DNA of 64,000 nt, taken from assembly GCF_025854275.1 (NCBI RefSeq), contig NZ_CP107567.1, positions 620,001 through 684,000 on the forward strand. The letters are read 5' to 3'. This DNA comes from Streptomyces peucetius (GTDB lineage: Bacteria; Actinomycetota; Actinomycetes; Streptomycetales; Streptomycetaceae). Under the pieces are notes generated by a model. That model ran no database searches. It was not told where the DNA came from and worked only from the letters and a program-made list of their open reading frames with translations. Positions 46,656 through 55,359 of the stretch are shown here, in pieces (the first letter of the stretch is position 1; each line of letters opens with the position of its first letter). The position numbers and the translations under genes are program-made.

Positions 46656-47144
46656 ATGGTGTCAGTGGCCAGGTTCACGGCTCTGCTCGACCCACCGGTG
46701 TACATCGTGACGGCTGCCGCGGACGGGCAAAGGGCCGGCTGCCTGGTGGGGTTCGCCTCCCAGTCGTCGCTGGACCCGGTGCGGTTCGTGGTGTGGCTGT
46801 CCAAGGTGAACCACACGTACCGGGTGGCGCGCCACGCCCCGTTCCTCGGCGTGCATCTGCTCCACCGCGACCGGACCGAGGTCGCCAGGCTGTTCGGCGG
46901 CGAGACCGGCGACCGGGTCGACAAGTTCGCACGGGCCCGCTGGGAGCCGAGGGGCGAGGGCGTTCCGGTGCTCGGGGATGCGTGCGCCTGGTTCATCGGC
47001 CGGGTGGAGGAGCGGGCCGACTGGGGGGATCATGTCGGTTTCTGCCTGACACCGGTCGACGGGTCGGCCGAGTCCCTGCCGCGCGGATCGCTGCTCACCC
47101 TGGGAGATGTCACCGATCTGCGGCCCGGCCACCCGGCGCCCTGA
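46656..47144 (+). CDS. Flavin reductase-like (FMN-binding split barrel) protein
   Basis: About 162 residues, the normal length for the DIM6/NTAB family. Features are TALLDPPVYIVTAAADGQRAGCLVGFASQSSLDPVRFVVWLSKVNHTYR, the usual FMN-binding start, and DHVGFCLTPVDG near the end. It probably reduces flavin for a monooxygenase or acts as an independent oxidoreductase. The ATG follows AGAGG by seven bases. It is isolated among relics and no partner monooxygenase is visible. Confidence 0.8.
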   Translation: MVSVARFTALLDPPVYIVTAAADGQRAGCLVGFASQSSLDPVRFVVWLSKVNHTYRVARHAPFLGVHLLHRDRTEVARLFGGETGDRVDKFARARWEPRGEGVPVLGDACAWFIGRVEERADWGDHVGFCLTPVDGSAESLPRGSLLTLGDVTDLRPGHPAP

Positions 47145-47876
47145 CCGTCGGCGCGACCTGCCCCCGGCGAGCGCGGCGGCGCGGCCGCAGCCCGGGACGG
47201 CCGACCCGGCAGCGTGCCGCCCGGCAGCCGTCCACGGCGGGAAACACCGTCTCGGCGGGGTGGCTGCGATCCGCTGAGTCGGCACGTCGGCCACCGCGCC
47301 GTGCCGCGGCCCCGCCACACGCCGACAGCACGTTCGCCCACCGGCTCCCGCCCGTCGGTGGCGACCGCGCCGAGAGGGTGTCAGTGCCGGCGCGAGCCGA
47401 CCCGGGCCCGCAGGACGTCGAAGAGCCGACGGCCGACAGCCGTGGTCGAGATGCCGTGCGGTCCCCTCCCGAGCCGGGAGGGCGGGTCGGGCTGCCGGCG
47501 CGGCGCGATCCCGTGCCGCCGCATGCGGCGTACGACGGTGCTCAGTTTCGAAGTCACTGTGGAGCTCCCTCCGTATCGGGGTCGGGGGGGTCGGCCCCCA
47601 CACATCGCCTGCCCTTCGGGGCGAGCCGCATGCCCAAAAACGCGCTCCTGGCATCCATGGGCCGATCCACGGCCGGACTTCGAGGACAACCGCGGTGTGC
47701 ATGACGACGCGATCCGCCGGCCTCCGGCACTGCCTTCACCACCGCGCTGGAGATGAAGCTCCGCGACGCGCGTCGACGAGGGCCTCCCAGTGGTGGAGAA
47801 CTGGAACAGCGCCGATCATGACCTGTCCTGCGGGGGGACGGCGATCCGCCCGGTTCGGGCAAGCCCCGGCTCCGGT
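47145..47876 (+). mobile_element. Gene-poor stretch with a Tn3-family transposase remnant
   Basis: At about 47735-47840 the sequence reads TTALEMKLRD in one frame and RVDEGLPVVENWNSADHDL in another. Together these match the C-terminal core of Tn3-family transposases (RIDEGL.VVENWNSA). The frame change and missing flanks show that it is dead. No terminal repeats are visible. The remaining part, 47145-47700, has no gene I can support. Confidence 0.65.
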
Positions 47877-48575
47877 CTACGTCCGCTCGGTGGGCTGCTC
47901 GGCGGCCTCGCGTTCACCCGCGCTGACCAGCCCTGTCTCGTAGGCGACGATGACGGCCTGGACACGATCACGGAGCCCGAGCTTGGCGAGGATGCGGGCG
48001 ACGTGCGTCTTGACCGTCGCCTCGGCCAGGTGGAGGCGGGTGGCGAGTTCGGCGTTGCTCAGCCCTCGGGCCAGCAGGCCGAGGACCTCCAGTTCGCGCG
48101 GGGTGAGCGAGGCGAGGTCGCGGTGGAGGGCGGCCGTGTCGCTGCCGCGCCGGGTGAACCGCTCCACGAGGCGGCGGGTGATGGCGGGCGCGAGCAGAGC
48201 GTCGCCGGTACGGACCGTGCGGACGGCCGCGGTCAGATGCTCGGGGGTGACGTCCTTGAGGAGAAAGCCGCTGGCCCCGGCGGACAGAGCCGCGTAGACG
48301 TATCGGTCGAGGTCGAAGGTGGTCAGGATGATGACGCGGGGTTCGTCGGGGGCGCCGGTGAGGATGCGGCGGGTTGCCTCCAGGCCGTCCATCTCGGGCA
48401 TCCGGACGTCCATCAGGACCACGTCGGGGCGTGTGCGACGGACCGCTTCGACCGCTTCGGTTCCGTTGGTCGCCTCGGCGACGACGTCGATGCCGTCGGC
48501 GCCGAGGATCAACCGGAATCCGGTGCGGACCAGGGTCTGGTCGTCGGCGAGGAGCACACGCAGTGGCTCGGTCAC
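47877..48575 (-). CDS. NarL/LuxR-type response regulator
   Basis: About 232 residues. The receiver domain has the acidic pair DD at 11-12 and phospho-acceptor D56 in LMDVRMPEMDG. The C-terminal LuxR helix-turn-helix begins at LTPRELEVLGLLARG. Its ATG overlaps the kinase stop by four bases. It likely activates the divergent ABC genes that begin at 50072, a common arrangement in actinobacteria. Confidence 0.93.
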   Translation of the reverse strand: MTEPLRVLLADDQTLVRTGFRLILGADGIDVVAEATNGTEAVEAVRRTRPDVVLMDVRMPEMDGLEATRRILTGAPDEPRVIILTTFDLDRYVYAALSAGASGFLLKDVTPEHLTAAVRTVRTGDALLAPAITRRLVERFTRRGSDTAALHRDLASLTPRELEVLGLLARGLSNAELATRLHLAEATVKTHVARILAKLGLRDRVQAVIVAYETGLVSAGEREAAEQPTERT

Positions 48576-49909
48576 GGTGTCTCCAAGGGGATCAGGGCCT
48601 CCACACGGTAGCCGCCGGTCAGGCGTCGGCCGGTGTTCAGGGTTCCGTCGTAGACGGCGAGGCGCTCGCGCAGGCCGATCAGGCCCCGGCCGCTTCCGGC
48701 GGCCCCGGCCGGGTGTCCACCGGTGTCGGTGACTTCCACCCGGAGCCGCCGCGGGCCGTATTCGACGGTCACGGCGGCGGTGGCGCCGGACGCGTGCTTC
48801 ACGGTGTTGGTGAGGGCTTCCTGGACCACGCGGTAGGCGGCGAGTTCGAGACCGGGCGGGAGGGCACGGGGTGGTCCTGTCACGGTCAGGTCGACGCGCA
48901 GTCCGGTGTCCCGGACCCGTCCGACCAGCGCTTCCAGCTGGTTCAGGCCGGGTTGCGGGGTCAGCTCCGCCGCCGTGTCCGTCCCCTCGCCCTCGTCGGT
49001 CATGGTGAGCAGTCCCATGACGTGGCGCAGCTCGGCCATCGCCGCGCGCCCGCCCGCCTCGACGGCGAGCAGCGCCTCGCCGGCCTGCTCCGGGGAGGTG
49101 TTCATGATCTTGCGGGCGGCGCCCGCCTGGATGATCATCACGCTGACGTTGTGCGTGACGACGTCGTGCAGTTCGCGGGCGATCCTGGCCCGCTCGTGCT
49201 CGACGGCCCGGCGCAGCGCCTCCGCCTGTTCGCGCTTCAGGGCGGAGAGCCGGGCTCGGCCCTCGTCGGTCCGGAGCTTCCAGGTGCGCAGGCCGACGGC
49301 GGCCACGGCCATCGGGGCCAGGATCAGCAGGGCGATGTATTCGTTGGGGACGATCGGTGTCACCGAGTTCCCCGAAGTGCCGACCAGAACGACCGACACC
49401 GGCAGCGCCGCCAGGGTCGCCACCCGGTAGGGGCTGTACACGGCGGCGCTGTAGACGGCGATGACGAACGCGTAGAAGGTCAGCCGCAGGACACTCTGCG
49501 GTGTCGCCAGAGTCGCGGCCGTCGCGATGCAGAGCACGGCGAGCGGGTAGCGGCGGCGCAGCGCCAGGGCACCCGAGGCGATGACCGCGAGGGTCACCAT
49601 GAGAACCAGGCCGCCGAGGCCGGACGGGCGTGGAAAGGCGCGCTCCACGCCGGGTGCGATCTCACGCACCACGACGTTGTCGACGTTGTCGACGCCGTAG
49701 TAGACGGTGGCGATTCCGAGTCCCAGTGCCACCAGCGCGTCGAACTGCCAGGCGCGCCGGGTGGGCCGCAGCGGTGGACCGGTCGGAAGCCTGGCATCGC
49801 GGATCGTCCGGCGGACGGTTTCCCGCAGCCGCGCCGGCGTCGTACGTACGTCCGTCACCGGTTCATTGTCGCCGTCGCGCGGACCCGCGGGGTCCGCCCC
49901 GGTGGTCAT
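48572..49909 (-). CDS. Sensor histidine kinase of the NarL-partner (HPK7) class
   Basis: About 445 residues from the ATG at 49909; GTG 49915 or a GTG near 49857 are possible starts. Five or so membrane segments (about 45-190) with short loops form a small sensor. The phospho-acceptor is in ERARIARELHDVVTHNVSVM, and the ATPase domain includes ALTNTVKHA and GRGLIGLRER. It probably senses membrane or envelope stress, as the neighbouring MacB/FtsX-type transporter suggests; this is inferred. Confidence 0.9.
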   Translation of the reverse strand: MTTGADPAGPRDGDNEPVTDVRTTPARLRETVRRTIRDARLPTGPPLRPTRRAWQFDALVALGLGIATVYYGVDNVDNVVVREIAPGVERAFPRPSGLGGLVLMVTLAVIASGALALRRRYPLAVLCIATAATLATPQSVLRLTFYAFVIAVYSAAVYSPYRVATLAALPVSVVLVGTSGNSVTPIVPNEYIALLILAPMAVAAVGLRTWKLRTDEGRARLSALKREQAEALRRAVEHERARIARELHDVVTHNVSVMIIQAGAARKIMNTSPEQAGEALLAVEAGGRAAMAELRHVMGLLTMTDEGEGTDTAAELTPQPGLNQLEALVGRVRDTGLRVDLTVTGPPRALPPGLELAAYRVVQEALTNTVKHASGATAAVTVEYGPRRLRVEVTDTGGHPAGAAGSGRGLIGLRERLAVYDGTLNTGRRLTGGYRVEALIPLETP

Positions 49910-50071
49910 TCCCACGACACCGGATACATCACCCGCCTACATCGCAGGGATGACGTTTCCGGGGCCTCGTCCCGGCGCGGTACCGCAATGGGTTCGGGCG
50001 GGCGACGCGTGTGGGCCGGGCCCGCTCCTAGCGTTCACGCAACCCGACTGCCCGTACCTGAGGAGCCGTTC

Positions 50072-50779
50072 ATGACCATGCCGGTGATCGAATTGCGCGA
50101 GGTGAGCCGCCGATACGACGACGGCCCGCCCGCTCTGCACGAGGCGTCGCTGACCGTGCAGCGCGGCGAAGCCGTCGCGATCCTCGGCCCTTCCGGCAGC
50201 GGCAAGTCCACGCTGCTCAATCTGATCGCGGGCCTGGACCGGCCCGACGCGGGGACCGTCACCGTGGACGGGGTGCGGGTGGACCGGCTGGGCGAAGCCG
50301 GATCGGCGCGCTACCGGCGGTCGAAGATCGGCATGGTCTTCCAGTTCTTCAACCTGCTCGACGATCTGACCGTCGCCGACAATGTCACCCTGCCCGCACG
50401 CCTCGCGGGCACGGCACGTCGCGAGGCGGAGCGCCGGGCGGCGGAACTCCTGGAAGTGCTGGGCATCGACCGGCACGCCCGCGCCTACCCGGGGCGGCTG
50501 TCCGGCGGCGAGCGGCAACGCGTCGCGGTGGCCCGGGCGTTGATGAACCGGCCGACGCTGCTCCTGGCCGACGAACCGACCGGGGCCCTGGACACGGCCG
50601 CCGGACAGGACGTCAGCAGGCTGCTCAGCGGCCTCAACGCCGAGGGCCAGACCGTCGTCGTGGTCACCCACGACCTGGCTCTGGCCCGGTCCTGCACGAA
50701 CCGTACGGTCGAGATCGCCGACGGCCGGATCATCGCGGACGTCCGGTCGCAGGCCGTCGTGCCCCAGGCCGTCCGATGA
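50072..50779 (+). CDS. ABC transporter ATP-binding protein (MacB/LolD type)
   Basis: About 235 residues. Walker A GPSGSGKS at 39-46, signature LSGGERQRVAVARALMNRP and Walker B LLLADEPTGALD are all present. Q-loop context MVFQFFNLLDDLTVADNV is typical of the FtsX-partner group. GAGGAG precedes the ATG. It is coupled to the permease (ATGA) and divergent from the two-component genes. Confidence 0.94.
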   Translation: MTMPVIELREVSRRYDDGPPALHEASLTVQRGEAVAILGPSGSGKSTLLNLIAGLDRPDAGTVTVDGVRVDRLGEAGSARYRRSKIGMVFQFFNLLDDLTVADNVTLPARLAGTARREAERRAAELLEVLGIDRHARAYPGRLSGGERQRVAVARALMNRPTLLLADEPTGALDTAAGQDVSRLLSGLNAEGQTVVVVTHDLALARSCTNRTVEIADGRIIADVRSQAVVPQAVR

Positions 50780-53124
50780 GCACGCTCGGCAAGGTGGTGC
50801 GCTCGGGGGTGGGACGACGCCGGGTGCAGACGCTGGTTGTCGGGCTCACCACGATGATGGCGGTGGCCGCCTGCGTCCTCGGCGGATCGCTCCTCGTGGT
50901 GTCCGGCGCGCCCTTCGACGACGCCTTCGCCAAGCAGCACGGCGCTCATCTGTCCGTGCAGTTCGACGCGGGCCGAGTGAGTGCCGGGCAGTTGTCGAAG
51001 TCCAAGGACGCCGAAGGAGTGAGCAGTGCGGCCGGGCCGTTCCGTACGGCGACGGTCACCCCGCGGTCGGACGGGGCGGGCCCCGCGTGGCCGATGACCG
51101 TGGTCGGCCGGGGCGATCCCGGGCAGGACGTGGACAAGGTGGCACTGCTCGACGGGCGGTGGCCCACGCGCTCCGGCGAGATCGTGCTGTCCGCCGACTC
51201 CTCGCTCCTCCCGACCATGGGCATGCAGATCGCCTTCCCCGATCTGTCCGGCGGTCCGACCCTCACCGTGGTCGGTGTGGCCCGCTCGGTCACGCGGACC
51301 GCCGACGCGTGGGTGGTTCCGTCCCAGATGCCGGCGCTCACCGCTCCCGGCAGCGGCGGACACCAGATGCTCTACCGCTTCGCCGACGCGGGCACCGACG
51401 CGCAGATCAGCGCGGGGGGCGAGGCCGTGACGGCATCCCTGCCGCGGGGGACGGCCGTCGGCGAACAGTCCTGGCTCACCGTCAAGAAGGGCGCCGAGCG
51501 CGACACCGCCGTCTACGTCCCCTTCCTCATCGCGTTCGGCGTCCTGGGCCTGGTCATGTCGGTGCTCGTCGTCGGCAACGTCGTCGCGTCGGCCGTCGGC
51601 ACGGGAACGCGCCGTATCGGCATCCTCAAGTCGGTCGGCTTCACCCCGGCCCAGGTCGTGCGAGCCTACGTGGGTCAGGCGCTGGTCCCGGCCGCCGTCG
51701 GCACGGCCCTCGGTGTTCTCGCCGGACACCTGCTCGCCGTGCCCGTACTGGCCGAGACCGAGGAGGTCTACGGCACCTCGTCCCTGGCCATCGCCCCCTG
51801 GGTCGACGTGGCGGTGATCGCCGGGCTGCTCGGTCTGGTGGCGGCGACCGCGTGGGCGAGCGCCTGGCGGGCCGGCCGGCTGCGTACGGTCGATGCGCTC
51901 GCCGTCGGGCGTACCGCTTCGGCGGGGCGCGGCCGGTGGGCCGCCCGCCTGGCCGGACAGCTGCCGTTGCCGCAGCCGGTCGCCCTGGGGCTGGCCCGGC
52001 CCTTCGCGCGGCCCGCCCGCGCGCTGGCCATGGGCACGGCGATCCTGTTCGGCGCCATCGCCGTCACGTTCGCCGTGGGGATGGGCGCCTCGCTCGGCGA
52101 GGTGATGAAAGCAAAGGCCCACGACGCCGCCGATGTCGTCGTGCCCGCGCCCCTCCCGGACTTCGGGCCCCGAGGTTCTGGAGCCGGGACGCAGCCCAAG
52201 GCCGATCTCCCCGCAGTCGCCGCGGCCGTCGAGGCCGCCGCCGGGACCGGGAAGTACTACAGGGCCGCGACGGTACGGGCGACCATGTCCGGCCTGACCG
52301 GCATCATCGACGTGATCGCCTTCACCGGCGACGCCTCCTGGGGCGGCTACACGATGGTCTCGGGCCGCTGGATCGACAAGCCGGGCGAGGCCGTGGTCCC
52401 GACCCCCTTCCTGGCCGCCACCGGCACCCGCATCGGCGACACCGTCACCCTGAACGGCCTGGCCGAGCCGGTCACGGTCCGGATCGTCGGCGAGGTCCTC
52501 GACCCCCGCAACGACGGCAGGCAGGTCTTCACCGACGCCACGACCCTCACGGCCGCACATCCCGACCTGACGGAAACGAGCCATCACATCGCGGTCGTGC
52601 CAGGCACCGACGTGTCCGGCTACGTCGCCGCGCTGAACTCGGACCTGGCACCGCTGGGTGTCACCGCGCGGGCCGGCGGGCTCGACGCGGGCGGCGACAT
52701 GGTCGTCACGCTCAACGCGCTGTCCGTGATCCTCACGCTGATGCTCGTCGTCGTCGCCGCGCTCGGCGTGCTGAACGGCGTGCTGCTCGACACCCGCGAG
52801 CGGGTCCGGGAGATCGGTGTGCACAAGGCGCTCGGCATGACCCCCCGGCAGACCATCGCGATGGTCCTCACCTCGGTCGTCGTGACCGGACTGGTCGCAG
52901 GCGCTCTGGGCGTGCCGCTCGGCGTGGCCCTGCACGGCTGGGTCATCCCCGCGATGGGCGACAGCGTGGGGCTCCGCCTCCCCGGTTCCGTCATCGCCGT
53001 CTACCACGGGGCCGAACTGCTCCCGCTCTCACTCGGCGGCCTGCTCATCGCCACCCTGGGCGCTCTCCTGCCCGCCGGCTCGGCCGCCACGGCCCGAACC
53101 GCCACGGCCCTGCGCACCGAATAG
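50776..53124 (+). CDS. FtsX-like ABC transporter permease
   Basis: About 782 residues with two FtsX permease modules. Each has a large extracellular domain after an N-terminal helix and three C-terminal helices (about 250-370 and 640-775). Typical motifs are GTRRIGILKSVGFTPAQVVRAYVGQA and RVREIGVHKALGMTPRQTIAMV. Such systems move lipids, peptides or antibiotics out of the membrane, or act as mechanotransmitters. With the adjacent kinase and response regulator it forms a likely envelope-stress or antimicrobial-resistance module. Confidence 0.92.
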   Translation: MSTLGKVVRSGVGRRRVQTLVVGLTTMMAVAACVLGGSLLVVSGAPFDDAFAKQHGAHLSVQFDAGRVSAGQLSKSKDAEGVSSAAGPFRTATVTPRSDGAGPAWPMTVVGRGDPGQDVDKVALLDGRWPTRSGEIVLSADSSLLPTMGMQIAFPDLSGGPTLTVVGVARSVTRTADAWVVPSQMPALTAPGSGGHQMLYRFADAGTDAQISAGGEAVTASLPRGTAVGEQSWLTVKKGAERDTAVYVPFLIAFGVLGLVMSVLVVGNVVASAVGTGTRRIGILKSVGFTPAQVVRAYVGQALVPAAVGTALGVLAGHLLAVPVLAETEEVYGTSSLAIAPWVDVAVIAGLLGLVAATAWASAWRAGRLRTVDALAVGRTASAGRGRWAARLAGQLPLPQPVALGLARPFARPARALAMGTAILFGAIAVTFAVGMGASLGEVMKAKAHDAADVVVPAPLPDFGPRGSGAGTQPKADLPAVAAAVEAAAGTGKYYRAATVRATMSGLTGIIDVIAFTGDASWGGYTMVSGRWIDKPGEAVVPTPFLAATGTRIGDTVTLNGLAEPVTVRIVGEVLDPRNDGRQVFTDATTLTAAHPDLTETSHHIAVVPGTDVSGYVAALNSDLAPLGVTARAGGLDAGGDMVVTLNALSVILTLMLVVVAALGVLNGVLLDTRERVREIGVHKALGMTPRQTIAMVLTSVVVTGLVAGALGVPLGVALHGWVIPAMGDSVGLRLPGSVIAVYHGAELLPLSLGGLLIATLGALLPAGSAATARTATALRTE

Positions 53125-53261
53125 GAGGCCGGGTTCGCAGCTCGTGCCTCCGGCCCCCGGCGCAAGGAGGACACTGTTGGCGAATTTCCTGTGCCAACGG
53201 AGGTTGTTGATCAGTAGGTTTGTGCCATCAAGGTTGTAACGGCCTGCTCGGAGGGGTGAAC

Positions 53262-53747
53262 GTGGAGGACTCGCAGGTCGCCTTCCGCTTGGAGCTGGGT
53301 GTAACCGGGTTCCGCGACTGGAGTGACCCGCCCCTGCCGAGTACTGATCCCAGGACATGCCGTGCCGCCTGGCATGCCGCGGCGCGGGCTGCGGCGCGGG
53401 CTGCGGGCGGGCAGGTCGAGGACTTCACGGAGCAGGAATACCCGCAGAACTTCCACAGCGCCAGGATCAGCGATCGGGACGGCACACACAGCGCGCTGTT
53501 CCACGCTCACCACCCGCTGATTGCCTTCGTCGGAGACCGGCGCTACTGGTACACCGACGAGTTCCAGGAACCTCCCGCTTGGGCCACCGTCCTCACCGAC
53601 GTCGGCTTTGTCGTCTTGAGCGCAGCACAGCTCCTGTTGCCGCTGACGGAGTCGGACACCTCTGCTCTGTCTGCGACGGAGTGGCGTCAGATCAAGCACT
53701 GGCGGCCGGAGACCCTTGGCGCAACACTCTTCAACTCATGGGACTGA
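53262..53747 (+). CDS. Small protein of unknown function
   Basis: About 161 residues from GTG 53262, preceded by GAGGGG. It is soluble, with no signal peptide or membrane helix. An Ala-rich helix (WHAAARAAARAAGGQ) sits near residue 50, and VGDRRYWYTDEFQEPPAW mid-chain resembles stretches in uncharacterised Streptomyces proteins. I do not recognise a family. No operon partner is evident. Confidence 0.6.
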   Translation: MEDSQVAFRLELGVTGFRDWSDPPLPSTDPRTCRAAWHAAARAAARAAGGQVEDFTEQEYPQNFHSARISDRDGTHSALFHAHHPLIAFVGDRRYWYTDEFQEPPAWATVLTDVGFVVLSAAQLLLPLTESDTSALSATEWRQIKHWRPETLGATLFNSWD

Positions 53748-53831
53748 TGGCCCGGGCCACCCGAGCCGTCTCCTCAGGAACCCCGCCAACCTTCCTGGCG
53801 TGCAACGACACCGACACCCTCCCCGAACGCA

Positions 53832-53873
53832 ACGTCGGCCTTCACGACCACAACGGGTCATGAAGGCCGACGT
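53832..53873. repeat. 13-bp perfect inverted repeat
   Basis: Arms ACGTCGGCCTTCA (53832-53844) and its complement (53861-53873) flank a 16-base loop, between the orphan gene and the convergent amidotransferase. It is probably a bidirectional terminator, although the distance of 84 bases from the stop is long. The rest of 53748-54096 shows no gene I can support. Confidence 0.55.
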
Positions 53874-54096
53874 CACGTCCAGCCCTGGATTCGCCAACAG
53901 TGTCCAAGGAGCGGTGGGGGTCGGTCGGCTGGTTGGCTGCCAACTGGCGCGGGACACGGGAGTTCCGAAGCTCCTTCACCTCCGGTACGTGGTTGCAGAG
54001 CCTGTCGGCGGCGGCGCGGAGTACGGGGCCGGGCAGGCACGCCCCGGCCCCGCAGACCCGGTGAACGAGACCGGTTCCGAGGAGCGCCGACGGAGG

Positions 54097-54960
54097 TCAG
54101 CGCAGCGCGTGGTGCGGCAGTTCGCCGTCCGCCGTCAGCGGGACGAAGTCCTGTACGAAGTCCGCGCCCGCGCCGACGAGACCGCAGCTGCTCTCGGGAA
54201 ACTCGTTCCACGCTCCCTGGAGGCCGCTGAGCGGTTCCGACACCACGAGGCGTGTCTCGGGGGACAGCCCGCTCAGGAACTCCAGATCGGGGTGCAGCGC
54301 GCGGAGTGTGTCGACCTCGGCGCTGTAGTAGAGGGACCGCGAGCGCCGCTCGCTGGAGTACCGGAAGGCCCAGAGCTGCTCCCCGTCCGTCACCGCGACG
54401 GTCATCTGGAGCGGGTGATCCACGCCGTGCCGGCGGCCCAGCTGCTCCACGTGTCCCGCCATGCGGGCCACGGCCGTCAGTGGGTCCTGGTCAAGGCCGA
54501 AGGTGAGCGCCAGGAAGAACATGACCTCGGAGTCGGTGGAGCCCTCGATGTCGGCGAACAGCGACGGGTCGATGACCAGGCACAGGTCACGGCGCAGCCG
54601 GTGGAAGTCGGCGATCGCCCCGTTGTGCATCCACAGCCAACGCCCGTGCCGGAAGGGGTGGCAGTTGGTCTGCTGGATGGCCGAACCGGTCGACGCCCTG
54701 ATGTGGGCGAAGAACAGGTGGGAGCGGACGTGTGCCGAGATCTCGCGGAGGTTGCGGTTGTTCCACGCGGGGCCCGTCTCCCGGATCACGGCCGGGGTGT
54801 CCATGCCGGGGCTGTACCAACCGATGCCGAAGCCGTCACCGTTGGTCGTCTCGACGCCCATCCTGGCGTGCAGGCTCTGGTCGATGAGGGAGTGGGCGGG
54901 GCGGTAGAGCACGGAGTCGAGCAGCACGGGCGTCCCCGTGTAGGCAAGCCACCGGCACAT
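54097..54960 (-). CDS. Class II glutamine amidotransferase (EgtC/YafJ-like)
   Basis: About 287 residues starting MCRWLAYTG, so that Cys2 becomes the N-terminal nucleophile after Met removal. Other glutaminase landmarks are GDGFGIGWYS, FAHIRASTGSAIQQTNCHPF and WMHNGAIADF. Standalone members include EgtC of ergothioneine synthesis and YafJ-like proteins. The other egt genes are not nearby, so an EgtC role cannot be assumed. The start is fixed by the catalytic Cys; a longer upstream frame is spurious. Confidence 0.87.
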   Translation of the reverse strand: MCRWLAYTGTPVLLDSVLYRPAHSLIDQSLHARMGVETTNGDGFGIGWYSPGMDTPAVIRETGPAWNNRNLREISAHVRSHLFFAHIRASTGSAIQQTNCHPFRHGRWLWMHNGAIADFHRLRRDLCLVIDPSLFADIEGSTDSEVMFFLALTFGLDQDPLTAVARMAGHVEQLGRRHGVDHPLQMTVAVTDGEQLWAFRYSSERRSRSLYYSAEVDTLRALHPDLEFLSGLSPETRLVVSEPLSGLQGAWNEFPESSCGLVGAGADFVQDFVPLTADGELPHHALR

Positions 54961-55229
54961 CTGGGACCACCACTCCTCTCCGCCCCCGGCCGCCGACCCG
55001 GGCTCCTGGGCCGGGAGCAACACGGGCCGGCCCCTCCATCGTCGCCTGCCCCGCGGGGTGATCGCCACGCAGGACCCGGGTCGAGGGCCTACGGGAACCG
55101 GGTCGACGGCCATGCGGCGCCCGGGTGGATCGCATACGGGACCCGGAGCGGTGGGTGCCCGGCTGATGCTCCGCCAGGGGCGCGGAAGGCCCCGACGGGA
55201 ACCCGGCGCGCCTCCCTCCGCAAAAGTTC

Positions 55230-55247
55230 AGGCTTAAAGGCAAGCCT
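55230..55247. repeat. AT-richer inverted repeat upstream of the GH55 promoter
   Basis: AGGCTT (55230-55235) and AAGCCT (55242-55247) flank AAAGGC in an unusually AT-rich patch. It faintly resembles an actinobacterial iron box but the spacing differs. It could also be a hairpin or part of a leftward promoter for the amidotransferase gene. Confidence 0.35.
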
Positions 55248-55270
55248 AAAGAAAAGGCGTGTCGCATGTA

Positions 55271-55322
55271 TTGACCACACCCGGCGGCGACAGGCAGTCT
55301 CTCCGACCGGAGAGCGCTCTCC
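55271..55322 (+). promoter_or_regulatory. Promoter and LacI operator of the GH55 gene
   Basis: TTGACC (55271-55276) and CAGTCT (55295-55300) are 18 bp apart. The perfect palindrome GGAGAGCGCTCTCC (55309-55322) lies eight bases downstream. The same 14-mer occurs before the GH3 remnant at 59485-59498. The LacI protein encoded at 57790-58830 is the likely repressor. Confidence 0.72.
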
Positions 55323-55359
55323 CATCACAAGCTCCGACCAAGCCTGAGGAGAACGGTTC

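Noticed and set aside
48374..50071. Upstream in-frame extension of the MacB-type ATPase
   Set aside because: It runs antisense to the two-component genes. The ATPase start at 50072 has a GAGGAG site and the normal family N-terminus.
50072..53124. Calling the ABC/two-component block a named antibiotic-resistance system
   Set aside because: The architecture is common to many envelope-stress and peptide-resistance modules, and nothing in the sequence identifies the ligand.
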